From CAZUZD01 sp964624465 (GTDB taxonomy: Bacteria; Planctomycetota; Planctomycetia; Isosphaerales; Isosphaeraceae), in contig CAZUZD010000276.1 of NCBI GenBank assembly GCA_964624465.1, positions 1-8,593 of the forward strand: DNA of 8,593 nt, in the 5' to 3' direction. Below, piece by piece: positions 1 to 5,898 of the stretch; positions within the stretch are counted from its first letter, which is position 1; each line of letters begins with the position of its first letter. The notes under the pieces are model-generated. The model saw nothing but the letters and a program-made list of their open reading frames with translations. It did not search any database and was not told the DNA's origin. Both the position numbers and the translations under genes were made by a program.

Positions 1-12
1 GATCCGGGGTCC

Positions 13-46
13 GGTCATCGGGCCCGGGCCCGGCCGGGCCGTCACC
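13..46. terminator. GC-rich hairpin, possible end of the suf unit
   Basis: GGCCCGG (21-27) pairs with CCGGGCC (34-40) around a 6-nt loop, and outer GGT (13-15) can pair with ACC (44-46). Positions 20-31 are also a perfect 12-bp palindrome. It lies about 100 nt past the sufU stop on the minus strand. A smaller hairpin, CACTG-gtgg-CAGTG (102-115), lies only about 20 nt past that stop. Neither has a T tract, so a terminator role is only suggested by position. Confidence 0.3.
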
Positions 47-136
47 GGGGGTGAGCGGTCGCGGCCGGGCGGCCGGCGGCGCCCCTCGCGGGCAGGGCCG
101 GCACTGGTGGCAGTGTCACGGGGGCTGGCCGGCGCG

Positions 137-535
137 TCAAGCCCCGGGGCTGGTCGCGTCGTCCGTGCTGGCCTCGGTCAGGGCGCGTCCCAGGGTCCGC
201 CAGGCCAGCAGGGCGCACTTCTGGCGGGCCGGCGTGAGCGGGATCCCCAGCAGGCCGAGCATCTCCTGGGCGCCGAAGGCCCGCACGTCCTCCAGGCTCT
301 TGCCCTCCAGGTGCTCGGAGAGCAGCGAGGCGGCCGCCTGGCTGATGGCGCAGCCCTTGCCGTCGAACCGGACGCAGTCCACGCAGCCCGAGTCGTCCAG
401 GGCGGCCTCGACCCGCACGATGTCGCCGCAGAGCGGGTTGCGGCCCTCGGCGGCCAGGTCGGGGGCGTCGAGCTTGCCGCGGTGCGTCGACGAGAAGGCG
501 TGGTCGAGGAGCTCCTCGCGGTAGAAGTCGTCCAT
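137..535 (-). CDS. sufU: SufU, Fe-S cluster assembly scaffold / sulfur acceptor (short, insert-less form)
   Basis: This is a 132-residue protein of the NifU-N/IscU/SufU fold. In the SUF pathway SufU is the zinc-bound partner that accepts persulfide sulfur from SufS and passes it on for cytoplasmic Fe-S cluster assembly. The three conserved cysteines are present: C36 with D38 (NPLCGD), C62 (GKGCAIS) and C107 (ARQKCALLAW). The residue before the third Cys is Lys, as in SufU, where IscU has His. The N-terminus (DDFYREELLDH) is typical of the family. The ATG at 535 has a GGAG about 11 nt upstream. The gene follows sufS on the same strand after 116 bp, so the two are probably co-transcribed. The C62-C107 distance is 45 residues, which lacks the roughly 17-residue insert seen in Bacillus SufU; the protein is therefore intermediate between IscU and SufU. 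The family call is secure; the SufU rather than IscU name rests on the partner gene and the Lys before C107. Confidence 0.9.
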   Translation of the reverse strand: MDDFYREELLDHAFSSTHRGKLDAPDLAAEGRNPLCGDIVRVEAALDDSGCVDCVRFDGKGCAISQAAASLLSEHLEGKSLEDVRAFGAQEMLGLLGIPLTPARQKCALLAWRTLGRALTEASTDDATSPGA

Positions 536-651
536 CGGCTGCGGATCTCCGGCAAGGGGCCGATCCCCAGGGAGGCGGGCGGCCCCTGGTGTGGCGGCAA
601 GCGGGTGCGGGTTCGGGTCGGGATCAGGGGGTGCGGGGCGAAGCGGGCGGC

Positions 652-1956
652 TCAGCGGCGGGCGAAGATGGCCAGGGCCTCGGCGACGGCGGTCGCCAGG
701 CGGTCCACGTCCGACTCGTCATTGTACAGCCAGAAGCTCGCCCGGGCGCTGGAGCTCACGCCCAGGCGGTCGTGCAGCGGGGCCGCGCAGTGCTGGCCGG
801 CGCGGATGGCCACGCCGTGGCGGTCCAGGATCGAGGCCAGGTCGTGCGGGTGCACCGCCCCGGCGGTGAAGGCGACGATGCCGCCCTTGTGCTCGGGCGC
901 CGGGCCCAGGAGCGTCACGCCGTCGAGGGCCCCCAGCAGCCGGTGGGCCCGCTCGATCAGCCCCCGCTCGTGGGCGGCGACGGCGGCCGAGTCGAACTGC
1001 GAGACATAGGCCACCGCCGCGCCCAGGCCGATGACCTCGGCGATCGGCGGGGTGCCGGCCTCGAACTTGTACGGCACGTCGTTCCACTCGGCGGTCTGGA
1101 GGGTCACGCCCTGCACCATGCTGCCGCCGCCCAGGAACGGGGGCATGGCCTCCAGGTGCCGCGCCCGGGCCCAGAGCACGCCCACGCCGGTCGGGCCGCC
1201 GAGCTTGTGGCCCGAGAAGGCGACGAAGTCGGCCCCGAGCGCCCGCACGTCCACTCGCCCGTGCACCACGCTCTGCGCGGCGTCGACCAGCACCACCGCC
1301 CCGGCGGCGTGCGCCCTGGCGATGATCGGCTCCAGCGGCACGACCGTGCCCAGCACGTTCGACAGCGCGGTGACGCCGACCAGCCGCACCCGGCCGTCGG
1401 CCAGCAGGCCGTCGAGGGCGCCCAGCTCCAGGCGGCCGTCGTCGGTGATGGGCAGGAACCGCAGCTCCAGGCCGTGGCGGCGGGCGGCCATCTGCCAGGG
1501 GACGAGGTTGGCGTGGTGCTCCAGCTCGGTCAGCAGCACGGCGTCGCCGGGCTTGAGGAACGCCTCGGACCAGCTCCGGGCCACCAGGTTGATCGACTCG
1601 GTGGTGCCCCTGGTGAACACGACCTCGGCCGGGTCGGCGGCGTTCAGGAACGTCGCGACCGCCGCGCGGGCCCCCTCGAACGCCTCGGTGGCCTGCTCGC
1701 CCAGGGCGTGCACGGCGCGATGGACGTTGGCCGGGTAGTCGCTGAGGTAGCCGACCACGGCGTCGATCACGACCCGGGGCTTCAGTGCGGTGGCCGCGCT
1801 GTCGAGGTAGCTCAGCGGCACGCCGGGCCGGAGCGGGCGGTTCAGGACCGGGAAGTCGGCACGGGCCGCGCGGACGGTCGCCAGGGCCTCGGGCGTCACG
1901 GCCGTCGCCGGCGTCGTTCGCGGGTGCTCGCTGAGGGTCGCCCGTTCGCTGGCCAT
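652..1956 (-). CDS. sufS: SufS, group II cysteine desulfurase
   Basis: This is a 434-residue PLP enzyme that takes sulfur from L-cysteine, releasing alanine and forming an enzyme persulfide for Fe-S cluster assembly in the cytoplasm. Visible family marks in order are: LDSAATALKP (51-60); the ANVHRAVHALG segment (76-86); RGTTESINLV (116-125); TELEHHANLVPW (143-154), with the His that stacks on PLP; VDAAQ (224-228), with Asp225 for the pyridine nitrogen; SGHKLGGPTGVG (248-259), with PLP Lys251; and RAGQHCAAPLH (385-395), with catalytic Cys390. Arg405 in SARASF is expected to hold the substrate carboxylate. The open frame runs much further upstream, but ATG 1956 gives the normal family length and has GGAAAG about 11 nt before it. 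sufU follows directly downstream, the usual SufS partner. The absence of sufBCD in the window means the rest of the pathway is encoded elsewhere. A SelA/CsdA-like desulfurase is the only alternative, and is less likely beside sufU. Confidence 0.96.
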   Translation of the reverse strand: MASERATLSEHPRTTPATAVTPEALATVRAARADFPVLNRPLRPGVPLSYLDSAATALKPRVVIDAVVGYLSDYPANVHRAVHALGEQATEAFEGARAAVATFLNAADPAEVVFTRGTTESINLVARSWSEAFLKPGDAVLLTELEHHANLVPWQMAARRHGLELRFLPITDDGRLELGALDGLLADGRVRLVGVTALSNVLGTVVPLEPIIARAHAAGAVVLVDAAQSVVHGRVDVRALGADFVAFSGHKLGGPTGVGVLWARARHLEAMPPFLGGGSMVQGVTLQTAEWNDVPYKFEAGTPPIAEVIGLGAAVAYVSQFDSAAVAAHERGLIERAHRLLGALDGVTLLGPAPEHKGGIVAFTAGAVHPHDLASILDRHGVAIRAGQHCAAPLHDRLGVSSSARASFWLYNDESDVDRLATAVAEALAIFARR

Positions 1957-2037
1957 CGCTGTTGCCGCTTTCCGGCTGACTGGTGCTGCGGTCGGCGCCG
2001 GGAATCGTCCCGCCGTGGGCCCGGACCGTGGCCTAGG

Positions 2038-2046
2038 ATTGTAGCA
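2038..2046 (-). promoter_or_regulatory. Extended -10 promoter candidate for sufS-sufU
   Basis: Read on the minus strand, this is TGCTACAAT: a TACAAT -10 hexamer preceded by the TGn extension, inside a locally AT-rich spot in otherwise GC-rich DNA. No good -35 hexamer is seen at 16-18 nt, as is common for extended -10 promoters. It would give a leader of about 75 nt before the sufS ATG at 1956. Called by eye only. Confidence 0.45.
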
Positions 2047-2182
2047 AATGCGGCCAGCCGCCGGCGACCGACCTGTCGGGCCGGTTCCGGCTCGCGGCCG
2101 GCGCGAGACTTGTTTAGCATGATGACGCGACCGGCGCCCGCGAACCCGGGTGCGCCGGCCCCGAGGCGGGAGGGCCTCCACC

Positions 2183-2446
2183 ATGGCGACGGCCGCGACC
2201 ATTCGAGCGAGGTTTCCCATGATCGGGCTGGATGCCGCCGAGCTGACCGCGGCGCTGGTGCTGGTGGCCCAGTCGCCCCAGATCACCGAGAAGCGGGTCC
2301 TGAGCGTCGCCGTCCAGGCCGAGGGCTTCCTCCTGGTCCAGACCGGCGAGCAGCGCAGCCCCCGCTCCGGCAGCGGCCAGGTCGTCCTCCTCGGCCGCAA
2401 CGGCGACGGCTGGCAGATCGTCGAGACCTCCGCCTGGCGCTCCTGA
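2183..2446 (+). CDS. Small hypothetical protein, divergent from sufS
   Basis: I do not recognise this protein. Two in-frame starts are plausible. ATG 2183 (87 aa) has GGGAGGG 8 nt upstream, and ATG 2219 (75 aa, starting MIGLDAAEL) has CGAGG 6 nt upstream. The first has the stronger ribosome binding site and is used here. The protein has a likely N-terminal helix (DAAELTAALVLVAQ), then a charged turn and a set of probable beta strands (RVLSVAVQAEGFLLVQTGE; GQVVLLGRNGDGWQIVET). There are no Cys residues, no signal peptide and no membrane segment, so it should be a small soluble cytoplasmic alpha+beta protein. It is transcribed away from sufS, 226 bp from the sufS start, with a palindromic repeat element just downstream. 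The periodic hydrophobic pattern and clean RBS support a real gene, but without a homologue search this is moderate. Confidence 0.55.
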   Translation: MATAATIRARFPMIGLDAAELTAALVLVAQSPQITEKRVLSVAVQAEGFLLVQTGEQRSPRSGSGQVVLLGRNGDGWQIVETSAWRS

Positions 2447-2482
2447 CCGCTCGTCCATGCCCTCGGGCACCCCGGCCGTTTT

Positions 2483-2613
2483 TGTCCCGTAGGTCGGATG
2501 AGCCCAGCAAAATCCGACGCGCTGAAGCCAGGGACGGCTGCAAGCCTGCGGAGGGTCCGCTGTGCGGACCGGCTTCGATCTCGAACGGTCCGCACAGCGG
2601 ACCCTACGGGACA
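2483..2613. repeat. 131-bp composite REP-like element with terminal inverted repeats
   Basis: The ends are perfect 11-bp inverted repeats: TGTCCCGTAGG (2483-2493) and CCTACGGGACA (2603-2613). Inside are, in order: GTCGGAT/ATCCGAC (2493-2499 / 2512-2518, 12-nt loop); a small GGCT-gca-AGCC hairpin (2536-2546); and a perfect 20-bp inverted repeat (2552-2571 / 2586-2605). The whole region can fold on itself as one long structure. It encodes nothing convincing and sits in an intergenic region between two plus-strand genes. The arrangement resembles bacterial REP/BIME or MITE-type repeats, which are usually multi-copy and moved by a transposase encoded elsewhere. Copy number cannot be judged from one window, and no target-site duplication is evident. 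Confidence 0.75.
2552..2605. repeat. Nested 20-bp perfect inverted repeat
   Basis: The arm AGGGTCCGCTGTGCGGACCG (2552-2571) is exactly reverse-complementary to 2586-2605, with 14 nt between. The spacer extends the pairing with TTCGA (2574-2578) and TCGAA (2581-2585). Each arm is itself a hairpin, GGTCCGC-TGT-GCGGACC on the left (2554-2570) and GGTCCGC-ACA-GCGGACC on the right (2587-2603). The unit GGTCCGC therefore occurs four times in alternating orientation. It could act as a strong transcription terminator in either direction, including for the small gene ending at 2446. Confidence 0.85.
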
Positions 2614-2840
2614 CCCGGGTGCCCGGGTTCCGCGTTGCGGGGCATGGGTGCGGGAGGGCTCCGGATCGTCGTCGTGGCCACGCGGTCGCTCAGGCCAAGG
2701 CACACCACACCCCATCACACGAAAGGCGATCCGTTCGGGAGGATTGGTGGGTGCGCGGGTTCCGCCAACTCGGATGGGCGCCGGTGACGTATCAGGGGGG
2801 CGGGCGCATCGACTGGACGCGAACCGACCCGGGGGCCGCA

Positions 2841-3268
2841 ATGCTCATCTACCGCCTGCTGGCCGACGGGGTCGTGATGGTGCATGTGGCCTGGGTGCTG
2901 TTCCTGGTGCTCGGGCAGGTGGCGATCGTCGTGGGCCTGGCGCTGGGAAAATCCTGGGCGCGGAACGTTTGGTTCCGGTCGATCCACCTGGCGATGATCG
3001 GCTACGTGGTGCTGGAGGCGGTCCTGGGCTGGGACTGCCCGCTGACGGTCTGGGAGCAGCGGCTCCGCGAGCGTGCTGGCCAGGAAACGTATCCGGGCGA
3101 CTTCCTGGGAACCTGGGCGCACCGGCTCCTGTTCGTTGACGCCGAGCCGTGGGTGTTTACCCTGGTGTACGCGCTGTTCGGCCTGCTGGTGGCGGCGACG
3201 TTCGTGGGCGCCCCGCCCCGACGGTCGCCACCGCGCCAGCCCCCGGCGCCGGAGACGGAGACGCGTCC

Positions 3269-3272
<4 letters not shown>
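2841..3272 (+). CDS. DUF2784 family membrane protein
   Basis: This is a 143-residue inner-membrane protein matching the DUF2784 family, whose function is not known. The start MLIYRLLADGVVMVHVAW is typical of the family. Membrane segments are at about 11-33, 46-64 and 104-122. The diagnostic motif GWDCPLTVWEQ (63-73) lies between segments two and three and is followed by RERAGQETYPGDFL, which resembles the family's RRAG-x-x-Y-x-GxF pattern. The C-terminal 20 residues are a Pro/Arg-rich cytoplasmic or tail segment (PPRRSPPRQPPAPETETRP) not typical of the family core. I chose ATG 2841 because it matches the family start; GGGGG five nt upstream is a weak ribosome site. The stop overlaps the nadC start in an ATGA, so translation of the two is probably coupled. 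This link to NAD synthesis may only be shared expression. Confidence 0.85.
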
Positions 3273-4216
<944 letters not shown>

Positions 4217-4226
4217 GGCCGGGGTT

Positions 4227-4241
4227 GCCGGCGGAACCGGC
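4227..4241 (+). terminator. Short hairpin after nadC
   Basis: GCCGG (4227-4231) pairs with CCGGC (4237-4241) around a CGGAA loop, starting 11 nt after the nadC stop. There is no T tract. It overlaps the start of the promoter candidate for the next gene, so it could end the nadC transcript just before a new one begins. Weak on its own. Confidence 0.3.
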
Positions 4242-4270
4242 TTGGATCGCCCGGACTCTCGCATTAGACT
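4242..4270 (+). promoter_or_regulatory. Sigma70-type promoter candidate for the HEAT/TPR gene
   Basis: TTGGAT (4242-4247) and TAGACT (4265-4270) each match four of six positions of the -35 and -10 consensus and are separated by exactly 17 nt. The -10 sits in one of the few AT-rich spots of the region. Transcription would start near 4277, giving a leader of about 100 nt to the ATG at 4378. Confidence 0.45.
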
Positions 4271-4377
4271 CGGCCGTGGCGGGGCCCCGTGTGGGCCGTC
4301 GCCGCCCTGCCCCGACTCGCCCGCCCTGCCCCGGACCCCGCCCCCAGGCCGCCCGCGCCGCCGAGGGAGTCGCCCGC

Positions 4378-5217
4378 ATGAGCGCCTCGCAGCCGGCCGT
4401 CCCGCGAGCCGCCACCCCCGACCTCACCGCGCACCGGGACCGCCCGGTGCCGGCCCCGGCCCCGCGACGCGCCGCGGGCGCCCGGGTGCTCGGCATCCTC
4501 CTGCTCGGTCTGGCGCTGGTGCCGGCCCGTCCCGCTCCAGCCCGCCACGACGGAGGTCCGTCCATGCTCGAGCCGCACACCGCCGCGCTGCTGGTCGACT
4601 ACTTCGACGCGTTCCTCCGCGACCAGGACCTGGACCGGTTCCGCCAGAGCGTGACGGCCCGGTACACCGAGGGGACCCTGGAGCGGCTGGCCCAGTCGCA
4701 GTCGATCAAGGCGCGCCGGGCCGCGATCCTGGCGCTGGGGCTGGTCGGCAGCATCGAGGCCAACGCCACCGTGGCCCGCGGCCTCCGCGACGGCGACCCG
4801 GTGGTGCGCGAGCTGGCCGTCAACGCCCTCTGGGCCATCTGGTTCCGCGCCGGCAGCCCGGCCGACATCGCGACCCTGGAGCAGGTGCGCGACCTGATCC
4901 GCCGCGAGCGGCTCACCGAGGCGATCGGCCTGGCCAGCACCCTGATCGAGCGGGCCCCCGACTTCGCCGAGGCCTACAACCAGCGGGCCATCGCTCACTT
5001 CGGCCTGGAACGCTTCGAGGACAGCGCCGCCGACTGCCGCCGCGCCCTGGAGCGCAACCCCTACCACGTCGGGGCCCTCGGCGGCCTGGGCCGCTGCTAC
5101 ATCGAGCTCGACCGCCGGCCCGAGGCGATCCGCACCTACCGCCGCGCCCTCACCCTGCAACCCTTCGACGAGGGCCTGCGGCAGCTCATCCGCAGCCTCG
5201 AGGCCCCCGGCGACTGA
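4378..5217 (+). CDS. Exported HEAT- and TPR-repeat protein
   Basis: This is a 279-residue protein-interaction repeat protein of unknown specific role. Residues 1-35 are polar and basic, followed by a hydrophobic stretch (VLGILLLGLALVPA, 37-50) and a small-residue region (PAPA). This reads as a signal peptide with a long n-region, or a membrane anchor. Residues about 111-157 (KARRAAILALGLVG... then DPVVRELAVNALWAIW) look like a HEAT-type helical pair. From about 177 there are TPR-like helices: LTEAIGLASTLIERAPDFAEAYNQ, then RFEDSAADCRRALERNP (212-228), then RRPEAIRTYRRALTLQP (246-262), each ending in the typical Pro. ATG 4378 has GAGGGAG 8 nt upstream. A second ATG at 4564 has GGAGG 7 nt upstream and would make a 217-residue form lacking the export signal. 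The TPR content makes the coding call firm; the start and cellular location are less sure. Confidence 0.85.
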   Translation: MSASQPAVPRAATPDLTAHRDRPVPAPAPRRAAGARVLGILLLGLALVPARPAPARHDGGPSMLEPHTAALLVDYFDAFLRDQDLDRFRQSVTARYTEGTLERLAQSQSIKARRAAILALGLVGSIEANATVARGLRDGDPVVRELAVNALWAIWFRAGSPADIATLEQVRDLIRRERLTEAIGLASTLIERAPDFAEAYNQRAIAHFGLERFEDSAADCRRALERNPYHVGALGGLGRCYIELDRRPEAIRTYRRALTLQPFDEGLRQLIRSLEAPGD

Positions 5218-5291
5218 ACCCCCGGTCGGCCCAGGTCCGCCGCGCACCGGTGTTCCCCAGGCCCGGGGGTCCCGCCCCGCCGGCCCCTGGG

Positions 5292-5312
5292 GCGCATTCC
5301 CCCCGGAAGCGC
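5292..5312. repeat. C4-loop hairpin, copy 1
   Basis: GCGC, a bulged A, TTCC, a CCCC loop, GGAA and GCGC form an 8-bp stem. The 21 bases are identical to copy 2 at 5405-5425, 113 bp to the right. Confidence 0.75.
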
Positions 5313-5404
5313 ACCCGGACGCGGCAGAGCGGGACCCTCGGACCCGAGACGGGACCAGGCTCGCGCCCTGACGGCGCGGGGGGCCTGCCCCGCAGCCCGG
5401 ACCC

Positions 5405-5425
5405 GCGCATTCCCCCCGGAAGCGC
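5405..5425. repeat. C4-loop hairpin, copy 2
   Basis: Identical in all 21 bases to copy 1. Here the stem gains one further pair (C5404 with G5426). Flanking bases differ from those of copy 1, so the identity is confined to the hairpin itself. Confidence 0.75.
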
Positions 5426-5512
5426 GTGAGCGTGCTGCGGGGCGGGACCCCCGGGCCGTCGGTCCGACGGCGGTCGGCCCGGGGACCCGCCCCCGCCCAG
5501 CGTCCACACACC

Positions 5513-5526
5513 TTCCCCCCCGGGAG
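5513..5526. repeat. C4-loop hairpin, copy 3 (weak)
   Basis: TCCC (5514-5517), a CCCC loop (5518-5521) and GGGA (5522-5525) repeat the core of the other copies, with T5513 and G5526 able to wobble-pair as U and G. The outer stem is poor: CAC just upstream could pair with GTG (5526-5528) only across a bulge. Probably a degenerate member. Confidence 0.4.
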
Positions 5527-5725
5527 TGCGCGAGACGCCGTGCGGGAGCGGGTCGCCGCGCCGGGGCGCCGCGTCGCCTCCCGGTCCGGAAACCACCCGC
5601 CGGGCCCGGGCCCGGCCTCAGAATCGTGCGGACGAATGGCTCCTGCGGCGGTGACGGGGAACGGTGCGGCCCGGGACCCACGGCCGGGGGACTCGACCGG
5701 CCCGGGGGCCCTGACCCACGTCGCC

Positions 5726-5755
5726 TGCCACGTCTTCCCCCCCGGGAACGTGGCA
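5726..5755. terminator. C4-loop hairpin, copy 4; probable bidirectional terminator
   Basis: TGCCACG (5726-5732) pairs with CGTGGCA (5749-5755), and TTCCC (5735-5739) with GGGAA (5744-5748), around a CCCC loop. That makes a 12-bp stem with one 2-nt bulge. It is the strongest hairpin between the converging HEAT/TPR and SbtA-like genes and lies about 145 nt past the end of the latter. It shares its loop and inner stem with the other copies but has a different outer stem. Confidence 0.6.
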
Positions 5756-5898
5756 CAACTTCGTGGGCCAGGGCCGCCGCGTCGGCGCGGGGCAGCGTCA
5801 GGGTGGCGGAGCATCCTGGGGCTGAAGGCTTCCGGCCCGGCCGCCGCTCCATCGCGACGGCCGGAGCCAGCGGAGACTCGGGACGCACGGCATGCGAC

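Larger units (their letters stand above)
2447..2840. other. Gene-free stretch containing a composite palindromic element
   Basis: No coding sequence is supported here. The left part (2483-2613) is the inverted-repeat element described separately. The right part (2614-2840) has an A/C-rich run (cacaccacaccccatcacac, 2701-2720) and leads into the DUF2784 gene. An in-frame GTG at 2751 would extend that gene by 30 codons, but the extension has no family resemblance. I see no clear promoter in 2614-2840. Confidence 0.5.
5218..5898. other. Convergent intergenic region rich in hairpins
   Basis: These 681 bp lie between two genes that end towards each other, and no coding sequence is supported. They hold four related C-run hairpins (5292-5312, 5405-5425, about 5513-5526, 5726-5755), a GCGGGG/CCCCGC hairpin (5376-5393) and a near-perfect palindrome CCGTCGG-T-CCGACGG (5456-5470). 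The rest is GC-rich sequence with no visible gene. Its length is unusual for a simple terminator region. Confidence 0.6.

Noticed and set aside
2115..2120. TAGCAT as a -10 box for the small gene at 2183
   Set aside because: No matching -35 or TGn extension is present; it is too weak to list.
589..2787. A 732-codon plus-strand open frame across sufS
   Set aside because: It is antisense to sufS, is rich in Gly/Arg/His/Ala with no recognisable domain, and arises because high GC removes stop codons from the opposite strand. SufS on the minus strand has every catalytic motif.
1957..2841. Upstream in-frame extension of sufS to a 729-residue protein
   Set aside because: The extra 295 residues are Arg/Pro/Gly-rich, cross the palindromic element and the divergent small gene, and resemble no desulfurase extension.
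5292..5425. CRISPR array from the repeated 21-bp units
   Set aside because: There are only two identical copies, 113 bp apart, with no regular spacer length and no cas genes. The units are hairpins in an intergenic region.
4264..5814. A 516-codon minus-strand open frame opposite the HEAT/TPR gene
   Set aside because: It has no domain, spans the hairpin-rich non-coding region and lies opposite a gene with clear TPR helices.
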